This document shows, in pieces, positions 16,401-23,588 of a stretch of DNA of 24,297 nucleotides. The stretch is from a virus. The stretch covers positions 1 to 24,297 of the IMG/VR virus record IMGVR_UViG_3300008448_000628, one strand, 5' to 3'. The notes beneath the pieces were generated by a model. It had not been told where the DNA came from, ran no database searches, and worked only from the letters and a program-made list of their open reading frames with translations. How positions within the stretch are numbered: position 1 is the stretch's first letter; each line of letters opens with the position of its first letter. A program made the position numbers and the translations under genes.

Positions 16401-19400
16401 GCGACGCTGCTCTCGAACACGGGATTTACGATAGGGGTGGCGAGCTTAATATGTCCCCAACGCGTACTGTCGCGCTCTCCCTCTGGGAAGTCGAACAGGC
16501 CACCCTTCTCCACAGACGCGTCCTTGCCGCGCAGCATGCGGTTTGGTTTAGTCACGACATGCGGACACTGCCTTAGCACATCCGCGTCAGTCATCGGCAC
16601 AAGCTGATACTCGTCTCCGTTCTTGACCGGATCGACGCCCATCGCCTTTAGATAGCTAAAGAACTTGCGCGTAGTGAACGTCGGTTTGGCGCTCGGGAGC
16701 GGCAGCCCGTGCATAATCGCGTTCCAGTAGTCATCAGAGTCGTACTCGCCCGGCTTCTCTGCGACCTCGTAGGTGGAGTGGTGGGTTTGAAGATCACGTA
16801 TAAACGCGCGGGCGTTATGCCCTAGCAGCGCGTACATACCTAGCGCGCCCATGGACTGCCCGCCAGCGGGCGCTCCAGAGACAGGCTGGTTATTGATATC
16901 GTATTTGTACCCAGACTGCCCTGGCAGCACACCGCCAGGTCGCGCGGTCATCTTCTTATCTACTTGGTGCGTCAGCTTATAGATGTACTGCTTTCCGCTG
17001 ATGATGGAGCCGAGAGCCTTGCTCGTCTTGGGGTCGTACGCGATGTCTTGATCAGACACGCCGTGCCGCTTCATCTCATCGAGCAGCTCACGCATGCGGT
17101 CGTTCGACTTGCGGTCAAAGTTGTTCACCACATAGGGCTTGCCGGTCTTCTCCGCGATCTTTGACGCACCGAGCTCCATGAGCTGCCCGATATTAATACG
17201 ACCGGGCATGCCCGCTGGGTGAAGTGCGACCTCGAGGTGCGTGCGATTGCCGTTCGCGTCGGTGCCGACAAAGGGCATCTCGTGGTTCTCGAGTATCTTC
17301 GTGATGATGCCCTTATTGCCATACCTGCCCGTTAGTTTGTCGCCGATCTTCATGGGCTCCTGCGTGCGCACATAAACGCGAACGTTCTTCCCTGTCTTGA
17401 CCACGCGCGACACAACGCCCACTGACTCCTTCTCCCACGACTCCTCTGCTCCGCGCCACGCGGACTTAATCTTCGTAGCGCGCATGAGTGTGGCGCGCGT
17501 TGGGTCATTGTCGGTCTTTCTGCAGGCCGCGATCAGGATCATTCCCTCGCGCACCTCGGACCCAACGGGTATGACGCCATCCGCGTCGAGCGCCTCGAAG
17601 TTCTCGTAGTTCTGCACAGAGCGCGGACACATGACGCGGAACAGGTCTTTCGAGACCACTGACGATCGATCTTCGAGCTTGTCTAGTAGGGCGGGCGTGA
17701 GCTTCGTGCCGGCCGCGATCGCGTTGTCGCACTCAAACGTGTACATGTGCTCCGACGTGAGCTTCTCGGACGCGGAGCGCGAGATGACGATACCGTCCTC
17801 ATAGTTGTACCCACGCATTGGGATATAGCCGACTCGCAAGTTTACGCCGAGCGCGAGAGTGCCGTTTCGGGTGTAGTTCGTGTCTGCCAAGACCTGTCCG
17901 CGCTTGACCGAGTCACCCACAGCGACAAGCGGCTCATGGTTTAGCAGCGCCTTCGTGTCGTTCGTTGGGAAGTTGTGATACTTCTCGATCTTCACAACCT
18001 TGTTGTCTACGCCACGGATATGGATCTCGTCGTCGGTGATCTTGACGACTGTTCCGTCTACTGGGCTAGGCAGGCAGTTTACTCGACCTACTGCTCCCTC
18101 CATCGTGACATTGGGGTCGTTCTCTTTAGCGATCTGGACAAGCGGCTCCTCTCGGTTCGACAACGAGACGGCTTGGTTGGCCATCTTGGTTCCGATCATG
18201 ATGCGGTTGCCGTTGTTGTTGTTGAGAAACGGCATCAGGTTCGTGCCAAGACCGAACTGCTCCTGCGAGAGCGCCATCACGTACTGACAGTCTTTGAGCG
18301 GGACTGACTTTGCGCCGCCGCGCGGCATTGACGCACGGACGAGCTCCTTGAGCGCGCGAGGTTTACCATTGACGAACTCGACATCGTCCGGAAAAGCCAC
18401 GATGCTCTGGTCTGCGGTGAGCGGGTCAACCTCGACGAACTCCCCCTTCTTCATGTCGTACATGCGTGCGTGGAGGCGATCGTCCTTCTTACCGGCGCCC
18501 AAGGACATGAGCAGCATGAGCCCCGTAGTGCTCTTCTCGCCGGTGTCCACTGGATCGAGGAAACCTATATGGCTTGAGTGCGCGTGCTGCGCAGTTCCAA
18601 GCTGCATACCCGGCCCGACACCGATACCTCCCATCCCTTTCACCGTCGTCATCCTATAGTTCGTCATCGTAGCGAGCGGGTTCGTCATATCTGCCTCGTT
18701 CACGAGCTGCGTCTCTCCGCCCTGCTTGAAGAACGCCGTGATATTCCTATTGAGCGCGTTGTTCGCTACTTCGACAGATGTGCTGTCGGGGCGCATGCGG
18801 TTCTTGACGCGCTGCTGAATATCGTACGACGAACGCATTAAGTAGTCGTGCAGCAGCTCCCCCGGCGAGAGGAGCTTCTTATGGCCGATGTTGTTATACG
18901 ACGTGGCGGCCACCTCGCCCTTGCTCACGCGCACCAGCTGTTGTCCTGCATCGATTAGGCAGTCAGGTGTAAGCGCGGTGTGCGCTCTGCCTAGGACGTC
19001 GTTCGTGATACGCGGATCCATCGTGTAGGCGCTGAGCTGTTGAAATATAAACGCCGCCGCGTCACGCGCGGTCGTGATCGGTGTCTCTGTTTTTACCATC
19101 TTGCGCGCGATCGCGATGACGGCTGCGTCGCGCAGCGCGTCCTTCTTGCGCGTCTTGTTCGCGTCAACTAGCGGACGGCCCCACGCCGCGGCGATCTGGT
19201 CATCGGTCTTACCCGCTGCGGAGAGCAGGTCGTACAGGCTGATACTCGAGTCACTGCCGCGCACCGGTTTAATTGTGATCTGGTAAGTGATTGGGTCGAA
19301 CTTCATCTTGAGCTGCCCGAGCCGCTCATTCGCCGCCACGGCTTCTATTTCGCCTCGATCGGAAACGCGGGTATATACACCGGACATACGACGGAATTGG

Positions 19401-19744
19401 TGCTGTATCTGGTACTCACGGCCGCCGACGATATAAGTGAGCCGCTGCGTCATGTGTGGCAGAGACCCGATCACGACGCGCCCCTTGTTTACTGTTTTCC
19501 CTGCGAGGTCCTGTAGCTCCGCGTCCGCGTAAACCTTTATAGCCCACGTACCGCCGGCCTCCTTCACTGCGCGCTGCTGCGCGAAGGCAACAGCGCTCGC
19601 GCCCTGCTCGAAGGTCACATTGTGTATCAGCAGCTTCCTGTGAGTACTCTGGAGGCCATTCAACAGATCCTTAACCGCCTTAGCGACCTGTGTCTTCATG
19701 TCGTTAAAGCCGTCTATCGGATTAAAGCTACCTATTGATGACAT
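13457..19744 (-). CDS. Single-chain RNA polymerase, beta and beta-prime fused (2095 aa)
   Basis: This is a DNA-directed RNA polymerase with both large catalytic subunits in one chain. The frame opens at 19879, but ATG 19744 has GAGGAG (19757-19752) seven bases ahead and is chosen. Beta part (about 1-1045): GGREYQIQHQFRRMSGVY, YNYEDGIVIS (648-653 region) and GDKLTGRYGNKGIITKI (802-818) with both active-site lysines, then PGRINIGQ and a recognisable beta C-terminus. Beta-prime part (about 1055-2095): WGHIKLATP, VLPPRMRP, GRSVITPEPELRLDQ, LLKRDP and the metal-binding NADFDGD (1426-1432, bases 15469-15449). It also has a trigger loop with MRAFHTGG (H1851), the second zinc site (C1744, C1804, C1811, C1814) and a typical C-terminus. 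The first beta-prime zinc domain is missing. No alpha, omega or sigma gene is nearby. Beta and beta-prime fusions are known in Helicobacter and Wolbachia; phiKZ-type phages have the subunits split. The stop overlaps the next start. Confidence 0.97.
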   Translation of the reverse strand: MSSIGSFNPIDGFNDMKTQVAKAVKDLLNGLQSTHRKLLIHNVTFEQGASAVAFAQQRAVKEAGGTWAIKVYADAELQDLAGKTVNKGRVVIGSLPHMTQRLTYIVGGREYQIQHQFRRMSGVYTRVSDRGEIEAVAANERLGQLKMKFDPITYQITIKPVRGSDSSISLYDLLSAAGKTDDQIAAAWGRPLVDANKTRKKDALRDAAVIAIARKMVKTETPITTARDAAAFIFQQLSAYTMDPRITNDVLGRAHTALTPDCLIDAGQQLVRVSKGEVAATSYNNIGHKKLLSPGELLHDYLMRSSYDIQQRVKNRMRPDSTSVEVANNALNRNITAFFKQGGETQLVNEADMTNPLATMTNYRMTTVKGMGGIGVGPGMQLGTAQHAHSSHIGFLDPVDTGEKSTTGLMLLMSLGAGKKDDRLHARMYDMKKGEFVEVDPLTADQSIVAFPDDVEFVNGKPRALKELVRASMPRGGAKSVPLKDCQYVMALSQEQFGLGTNLMPFLNNNNGNRIMIGTKMANQAVSLSNREEPLVQIAKENDPNVTMEGAVGRVNCLPSPVDGTVVKITDDEIHIRGVDNKVVKIEKYHNFPTNDTKALLNHEPLVAVGDSVKRGQVLADTNYTRNGTLALGVNLRVGYIPMRGYNYEDGIVISRSASEKLTSEHMYTFECDNAIAAGTKLTPALLDKLEDRSSVVSKDLFRVMCPRSVQNYENFEALDADGVIPVGSEVREGMILIAACRKTDNDPTRATLMRATKIKSAWRGAEESWEKESVGVVSRVVKTGKNVRVYVRTQEPMKIGDKLTGRYGNKGIITKILENHEMPFVGTDANGNRTHLEVALHPAGMPGRINIGQLMELGASKIAEKTGKPYVVNNFDRKSNDRMRELLDEMKRHGVSDQDIAYDPKTSKALGSIISGKQYIYKLTHQVDKKMTARPGGVLPGQSGYKYDINNQPVSGAPAGGQSMGALGMYALLGHNARAFIRDLQTHHSTYEVAEKPGEYDSDDYWNAIMHGLPLPSAKPTFTTRKFFSYLKAMGVDPVKNGDEYQLVPMTDADVLRQCPHVVTKPNRMLRGKDASVEKGGLFDFPEGERDSTRWGHIKLATPIVNPVFESSVATLLNVPASKTTELMRGTLDFGGGQGMDSIIKALKSMDVDKEIAAATEQLKSARKTDRDLCYRKLKLLNNLKRLNLTPHGAYTMRFLPVLPPRMRPIALSSDVGAAGDIDTVDINQMYKAVGIANDLIGQIPKEALPEDKMEAAYKLYNKVREAFIDGAMDNKGAPMNSLLQSAVQPKEGGGGHKQAKEGFFQAKLIKRRSDLSGRSVITPEPELRLDQLGLPRKMAMNVYRPFIIRNLRMQGYTTLAAAKIYSEDPLSPAVRTALDQAVQERPVLLKRDPALHKHSVLAFYPKLVEGKSIQIHPLVCGGFNADFDGDTMAVWVPSSDEAREDAKRMLPSKNLFGAKGFQVMNTPEWDAAYGIWQLTEFARQTTLKMSAAEAYLKLKAGELDIGDVFELNGKRTTIGRIMLHDAMPKEYKDAQLGQDILYGPELDKKRMNTVLTQIAKERPDLYPNLVDDWKDLGNKYAHEKAWSYGLEDFVAHSDIRDKHLAAADARLAQTKNVTDADKVREYGVAAAAIRSELAERLSTSDNRAWRMSKKSGALASKYNQIEQIIASPLQVVDGDGKVVPDPVRKSYSEGLKISDFWDSIPGVRTGTLARVAGTSEPGAKAKDLINLSISTVVATDDCGTTKGIPINTSDVDAEGRYLIGPVECGDTTYKNNTLIDGAVLKVLRKHYPSVIVRSPMTCKATKGVCKKCAGFNERGKDYAIGENAGVNSAQSLSEPLTQMVMRAFHTGGSASGAGAQIGNQFDHLARLFTLPQVLRGSATLAPVAAQVAAVDKDTIAGGSIITLSTGETLRVPADRDVTVRVGDTVTPGQAVSSGPVNPHELLDYAGMGPVRTYLLSELQKVYGEYGVRRRHVEMILKNLTGNVEVVDDPLNEEIPGEQLTESQVRRINSERAAKKLAPIKTKPVLININQAVRVAAEGDFLAQLNYQHVRKSLIDGMNFGAKSNLHGANPLPGIAVGAEFGRTGTEGTY

Positions 19745-19796
19745 GTGCCGGCTCCTCAAAGTGCGCGCTGTTTCTGTGATAACTATATACACCCAA

Positions 19797-19811
19797 AGCG
19801 CATCACGCGCT
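19797..19811. repeat. Small perfect hairpin upstream of the polymerase
   Basis: AGCGC (19797-19801) pairs with GCGCT (19807-19811) around ATCAC. It lies about 55 bases before the polymerase ATG, next to the AT-rich TATATAGTT stretch. A short stem like this can occur by chance. Confidence 0.45.
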
Positions 19812-19850
19812 AGAAAGGTTGAACCACCATGGACGAGTGGGGAACCGACG

Positions 19851-19871
19851 ATCAGTACTTCCAGTACTGAT
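19851..19871. repeat. Perfect 9-bp inverted repeat with 3-base loop upstream of the polymerase
   Basis: ATCAGTACT (19851-19859) and AGTACTGAT (19863-19871) pair around a three-base loop: TCC on the plus strand, GGA on the minus strand. With one G-U and one C-G pair the stem extends to 11 in RNA. There is no U-tract directly after it on either strand, so it is not a standard terminator. It may be an operator, a structured leader or a hairpin promoter. Confidence 0.75.
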
Positions 19872-19964
19872 TGATCCAACCTTGACGCGCGTTGCGTCTT
19901 TTTAGCTCTGACGGGTGCGAATTGCGAGCGGGTTGGGGTGATAATCTATTGAAAGGAGAACGCC

Positions 19965-20129
19965 ATGTCACGCGATCTTACAACTTTTGTCTACTCTGCT
20001 GTCGCAGGGGCGCTCGCCGCCATTACCTATCTCATTGCACAGGAAATCAAGTATGCGGAAGCACAGCAGCGCAGAGCTCTTGAAGATGCTCGTACCCGTT
20101 ACGCCGCCGCGCAGCAGCACAACGGGTGA
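19965..20129 (+). CDS. 54-aa single-pass membrane protein
   Basis: ATG 19965 has an excellent AAGGAG seven bases ahead. The product starts MSRDLTT, then has a hydrophobic helix from about residue 8 to 26 (FVYSAVAGALAAITYLIA), then a charged Ala/Gln/Arg-rich helix (EIKYAEAQQRRALEDARTRY) and a short polar end. It would sit in the inner membrane with the long helix on one side. The size and layout are compatible with a small lysis accessory, an anti-host membrane protein or a transcription anchor, but no family is recognised. It is the first gene of a three-gene plus-strand run beginning across from the polymerase. Confidence 0.75.
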   Translation: MSRDLTTFVYSAVAGALAAITYLIAQEIKYAEAQQRRALEDARTRYAAAQQHNG

Positions 20130-20349
20130 GCCTCCTCCGAGCGCCCCATGCGCGGTTGCGCCGAGCGGGCGCTGCGGTCATCTGCAGTGTGAGTCCTGCG
20201 CGCTTGTGCCGGGAGATCTGTGGATTTGCCTATGCTGTGTAGAAGCTCTCCCAGCCTCAATTGAGGTGCTGGCGTTCTACGCCGATCATTCTTGTCAACT
20301 CTGCGGCGCGTTGCCGCTGCTGACACTAAGGGTTAAACTATGCGAGTAA
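20053..20349 (+). CDS. 98-aa cysteine-rich protein, likely zinc-binding
   Basis: The frame holds eleven cysteines in pairs: CGHLQCESC (41-49), ICLCC (58-62) and CQLC (81-84). This indicates one or two zinc-ribbon or treble-clef modules of about 60 residues after a Pro/Ser-rich, probably disordered N-terminus. I choose ATG 20053 because AGGA lies eight bases ahead; ATG 20086 is possible and gives 87 aa with a poorer site. Either start overlaps the 54-aa gene in another frame, which is unusual. The end overlaps the next gene by 10 bases (ATGCGAGTAA), indicating coupled translation. It has no recognised family. Small phage zinc proteins often bind nucleic acid or host proteins, but that is inference. 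Confidence 0.6.
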   Translation: MRKHSSAELLKMLVPVTPPRSSTTGEPPPSAPCAVAPSGRCGHLQCESCALVPGDLWICLCCVEALPASIEVLAFYADHSCQLCGALPLLTLRVKLCE

Positions 20350-20846
20350 AGTGCGAGGATGCGTGTCTTCGGTGCGGCGGGTCTATCAGTGCGCTCCAGA
20401 ACCCAACTGAGCGCCGCGACGCTTTTATTGTGACGGGTTGTCAGTCCGACGATTGGAGGAATGCTGACATCCAGCAAACGTCTACGCGCGCCGCGCAGCT
20501 GTCGCTCTGCGACGAATGCTTCTCGCGCGAGTTCATGCAGCTAAAGCGTGGAAGCACGGTGTGGCCGACGAAGTGCTGCGACTGCGGCGAGCCCTTCGAG
20601 GATGTGGGCATTGGCGTGCGCATCAGCCTCGGTATTGTGGCAGATGTGCCGGTGCGCGAGACTGTGATGGTCGACGAGGTAGTCCCGCCACACTGCGTCT
20701 CGCCCGACGTGTTTATCTGCATGGAGTGCGCGGTGGAGTTCTTCGGCGCGCGTGACGCCTACTTCATTGTGGATATGGAGCTCCCCGAGCTATACGAAGA
20801 GGACGATGAGGAGGACCTCAGTAGCCAACCTTCCGCGCCGGCGTAG
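20340..20846 (+). CDS. 168-aa protein with two paired CxxC zinc modules and acidic tail
   Basis: AAGGG lies about seven bases before ATG 20340. Two cysteine modules are visible: C9/C12 with C57/C60, and C79/C82 with C127/C130. Each pair is 40-50 residues apart, like two zinc-bound domains. The C-terminus is very acidic (ELPELYEEDDEEDL). The first half resembles its upstream neighbour in cysteine style, so the two may be related. An acidic tail plus zinc modules fits a protein that contacts a polymerase or mimics DNA, but no homologue is recognised. The last 29 bases overlap the portal 3' end on the other strand, and a hairpin terminator begins at its stop codon. Confidence 0.82.
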   Translation: MRVKCEDACLRCGGSISALQNPTERRDAFIVTGCQSDDWRNADIQQTSTRAAQLSLCDECFSREFMQLKRGSTVWPTKCCDCGEPFEDVGIGVRISLGIVADVPVRETVMVDEVVPPHCVSPDVFICMECAVEFFGARDAYFIVDMELPELYEEDDEEDLSSQPSAPA

Positions 20847-22884
20847 CCCGAGAGGGCTTTTGCTGGGGCAGGGGGTTTGTTGTGGGGTTAAGTGGGTCGC
20901 TTTGGTCCCCCCTGCGCTGCTCTAACATGCCCGACACAATCTGGTACAGCTGCGGGTTGGCCTGTGACATGCGCTGCAATACAGGCTGCTGCCGATCTGG
21001 CGGCAGGCTCCTTATGTACGCAGCCGCTCTTTTAGCTACGTAAGTGATATCCATGTTGGCGTTGCCAGTTGCCGGTCCGCGCTTCATGTCGGCCTGCCAC
21101 GGAGGTAGGCCCGTCTGTGGCTTTGTGCGCCCATTCCTGGAGTACGCGGTCGCCCCGTCAGGGAAGCCGGGTGCCACACTATCACCTGTGATCGCTCCGT
21201 CTGGGAGCGCGCCGTTGGAGCTAAAACTTTGATTCGCTTGCGCCGCGAGCGTTGTCTGCTGCGCTTGCTGCGTCTCCGCCTCTGCCTCCTGCTGTAGCTT
21301 CGTCTGGAGCTTCTGGTTCTCCATCTGCCCGCGCGTCTGTTGCAGTTGCGATTGACCCTGATAGCGGGTGTTAATATCCATGATGTCGCCCTGTATGTGG
21401 GCTTGCTGCACTTGCATGCGACGCTGCAGCTCCAGCGAGCGGCCACGCTCCGCGTCCATCTTGCGGCTCTCGACCTCGGGGTCAAACCCGAGATCCTCCA
21501 GCAGCGTACGCTCAGAGAGCTTTTGCGCCTGTACGAGCTGGAAGTAGAGCATCGTCCGCTGCATATCATCCGCCATCTTGAATGGGCGGAAGTCGCCATC
21601 GATCGGCGGGTAGCCCATAAACGCTGCAATCTTGCCGAGGATAAAGTCGTACACGAGCTCGCGCTGATCGTCGATGTAGCCCAGGAACTTATTATGCAGC
21701 TGGAACATAGTTAAGTTTGTTCCGCTGAACTGAATACCCCCGAACACGAACTCAGGTGGGACGCCCATACCGGCGATGATGTGCTCCATCCACACACGAT
21801 ACTCTTGGTGAAGTATGAGCGCCCGCCCGTCGCCGCCAATGGTCTGCACACCGAGCGGGACGGGCATAATCGGGATACGGTTGGGGTCGAGCTTCCACTG
21901 CGAGAGCTGCTTAGTGATCTCCTGCTTCCAGTCTCCAAGATTGACCATCGAGTACGGATCTGATGTCGCAGTACCTGCCTGCGGGAATACGATACGCAGC
22001 GGTACTATATGCTCCTGTGCGATCGCCTCTTGGCTGCGGCGCAGAACGCCTAAGTAGTGCAGGTCTTTCAGGACAGGCATGACGAGCGGCACACCCCAGC
22101 CCATAGACTTCTGCGCCAGCGTGGGGCGCTTAAAGTGATATAGGTTATCCGCGCTCAGCATAACCTTGCGCTGCAGCTGTACTGCACGAATAAAGACCTC
22201 GGGGGTTGTCTCGATTCGCTCCTTGCGGCCCATACGGATCTCATTTTGGATCTCGGGCGGGATCTCGTAGTAGTACGTCGTCTTGCCGGTGAACGCGTCG
22301 TGTGACAGATCAATACGCTCGGGGTCCCACCTCAGTATCGTAATGTCGCGCACACTTTTTAGGTACTGATCGCGCGCCTTGGCGAACCCGACAAATCCAC
22401 ACTTGGCGCAGGTGAGCTGGTACTTCTGGCTCACCCACTTGTACTTCGTGCTCTTTGCTTTGATGTCGTGCGTGTGCTTGCACTCTGCGCAAGTCAGAAA
22501 CTTGCGGAACGGGAACATCACGGACACGAACGCGTTTCCGTATGTGTAGTAGTCTAGGCCGATCTCAACGCGGGCGGCCTTCAGATTTATATTACGCACG
22601 ATGCGCATGTACTTTTGGCGTAGTACGTCGTCGTCTGTTTTGAAGGTCAGGTCCGTTACAGGGTACTCTGCCATCTTAGTGATCGCAGAGTTCACCGCGG
22701 GGTTGGTCAAGTAATAGTACCGACACCAATGAAACAGGTTTTTAACCGACGTCGGTAAGTACGCCTGCCCCTGATCGAAAAATGGGTGCGGGTACTTAGG
22801 CGCGTTGCCCGCCCGCGCGTTGTCTGCTCCGGTGACGGCGCTATACTGCGCGCCGCGGCCTCCATAACCGAGTGGGCGACTCAT
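20818..22884 (-). CDS. Portal protein
   Basis: This is the ring at the head vertex through which DNA enters and leaves. Residues 40-125 begin like many large-phage portals (SVKNLFHWCRYYYLTNPAVN, then YYTYGNAFV). A zinc-ribbon insertion carries C132, C135, C159 and C162. The core includes LSADNLYHFKRPTL, the stem/crown region with GMGVPPEFVFGG and SGTNLTMFQLHNKF, and KIAAFMGYPP. A long Gln/Ala-rich coiled-coil region (485-550) and a Pro-rich end follow. A length of 688 aa is at the upper end of the usual range. The start overlaps the upstream stop (ATGA), so it is coupled to the Gly-rich gene. The end overlaps the convergent plus-strand gene by 29 bases. Confidence 0.9.
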   Translation of the reverse strand: MSRPLGYGGRGAQYSAVTGADNARAGNAPKYPHPFFDQGQAYLPTSVKNLFHWCRYYYLTNPAVNSAITKMAEYPVTDLTFKTDDDVLRQKYMRIVRNINLKAARVEIGLDYYTYGNAFVSVMFPFRKFLTCAECKHTHDIKAKSTKYKWVSQKYQLTCAKCGFVGFAKARDQYLKSVRDITILRWDPERIDLSHDAFTGKTTYYYEIPPEIQNEIRMGRKERIETTPEVFIRAVQLQRKVMLSADNLYHFKRPTLAQKSMGWGVPLVMPVLKDLHYLGVLRRSQEAIAQEHIVPLRIVFPQAGTATSDPYSMVNLGDWKQEITKQLSQWKLDPNRIPIMPVPLGVQTIGGDGRALILHQEYRVWMEHIIAGMGVPPEFVFGGIQFSGTNLTMFQLHNKFLGYIDDQRELVYDFILGKIAAFMGYPPIDGDFRPFKMADDMQRTMLYFQLVQAQKLSERTLLEDLGFDPEVESRKMDAERGRSLELQRRMQVQQAHIQGDIMDINTRYQGQSQLQQTRGQMENQKLQTKLQQEAEAETQQAQQTTLAAQANQSFSSNGALPDGAITGDSVAPGFPDGATAYSRNGRTKPQTGLPPWQADMKRGPATGNANMDITYVAKRAAAYIRSLPPDRQQPVLQRMSQANPQLYQIVSGMLEQRRGDQSDPLNPTTNPLPQQKPSRATPARKVGY
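20845..20861 (+). terminator. Likely intrinsic terminator of the plus-strand island
   Basis: AGCCC (20845-20849) pairs with GGGCT (20854-20858) around a GAGA tetraloop, followed by TTT (20859-20861). The stem starts in the stop codon of the 168-aa gene. The stem is short and the T-run brief, so termination may be partial. It lies inside the portal coding sequence on the other strand. Confidence 0.45.
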
Positions 22885-23588
22885 ACCGCGTTAGATCCTG
22901 TCTGCCGCTGAACTGTGGTCTGTGGCTGCGTACCATCGCCTGCCTGCACGCCGCGCACTGCGGAGACGCCGCGATCGACGACCCTACCCGCGGCAGCGCC
23001 AAGCGACTGACCTATAAGTTGGCCCCCCATACCCGCTAGTACGCCGGCGGCCATGCCCCCGCCCATGCCCAAGCGGTTGGTGACGCTGCTCGGCACCGCC
23101 CCAAGCAAGTTCCCGAGCGCTCCGCCCGCAACAGATCCGAAACGCTCAGTCTTTGAGCGGCCGCGACCGGTGGGGTCAATGTCCTTAGTTGCCTCAAGAG
23201 CCCCAGGGGCGAGCTGTGTGGCCATTGCTAGGCGTGCGCCCATCGGCAGGTAACGTCCGCGCAGCCCCGCTCCCATACTCGCGTTTCCGCCCGTACCGAG
23301 CGAGTTTCTCCATGCGGCGGACATGACTCGGCCTGGTACTTTATGCAAACCACCTTCAGCGAGCTGGGCGGCGTTATGTCGCAGCGCTTTTATGTTCTGC
23401 GCGCCAGTGAGGCTATTCGCGCCAATCCCACGCGGGCTCAGGCGCGCAAGCTGCTCAGGCGTAAAGTTGCCACGCTGTATGAACTTGTCTAGCTCTGGTC
23501 CGCGCAGTGCCTGTATCTCACGTGCTGCGTCGAGGCCCGTCGTTTGCCCCGAAATAATCGGCGCTAGTCGTTGTGCTATATCGGACAT
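22881..23588 (-). CDS. 235-aa Gly/Ala-rich hypothetical protein
   Basis: A near-ideal AAGGAGGT (23601-23594) five bases before ATG 23588 fixes the start, even though the upstream gene overlaps it by 71 bases. Residues 1-75 are helical and polar. Residues 100-205 are rich in Gly, Ala and Met, with a glycine-zipper-like stretch (151-201: GGALGNLLG, GGGMAAGVLAGMGGQ) that could insert into a membrane or pack tightly in an oligomer. The C-terminus is polar and disordered. It is coupled to the portal gene by ATGA. Possible roles are a head-vertex, ejection or pore-forming protein, but no family is recognised. Confidence 0.85.
   Translation of the reverse strand: MSDIAQRLAPIISGQTTGLDAAREIQALRGPELDKFIQRGNFTPEQLARLSPRGIGANSLTGAQNIKALRHNAAQLAEGGLHKVPGRVMSAAWRNSLGTGGNASMGAGLRGRYLPMGARLAMATQLAPGALEATKDIDPTGRGRSKTERFGSVAGGALGNLLGAVPSSVTNRLGMGGGMAAGVLAGMGGQLIGQSLGAAAGRVVDRGVSAVRGVQAGDGTQPQTTVQRQTGSNAV

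Larger units (their letters stand above)
19745..19964. promoter_or_regulatory. Divergent non-coding control region between the polymerase and the plus-strand island
   Basis: These 220 bases separate the polymerase start (minus) from the 54-aa gene start (plus), so promoters for both may lie here. They contain two perfect short hairpins (19797-19811 and 19851-19871) and an outer pairing AAGGTTG/CAACCTT (19815-19821 with 19877-19883). On the minus side there is AT-rich TATATAGTTATC about 40 bases before the polymerase ATG. On the plus side GTGATAATC lies 20-25 bases before ATG 19965, but without a well-spaced -35. No gene is visible in it. Confidence 0.6.

Noticed and set aside
19745-19879. Longer polymerase start at 19879
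   Set aside because: The extra 45 residues do not resemble beta N-termini, there is no good ribosome site, and ATG 19744 has an ideal one.
19815-19883. tRNA-like cloverleaf (7-bp outer stem, two inner hairpins)
   Set aside because: Only about 69 bases, no T-loop consensus (TTCGA), no proper anticodon arm and no CCA on either strand.
19882-19910. Plus-strand sigma70 promoter from TTGACG at 19882
   Set aside because: No acceptable -10 lies 16-18 bases downstream, and the better AT-rich box at 19940 is far too distant from it.
20126-20242. GTG-started short frame after the 54-aa gene
   Set aside because: About 38 codons with unprotein-like composition; the cysteine-rich frame in the same space is much more convincing.
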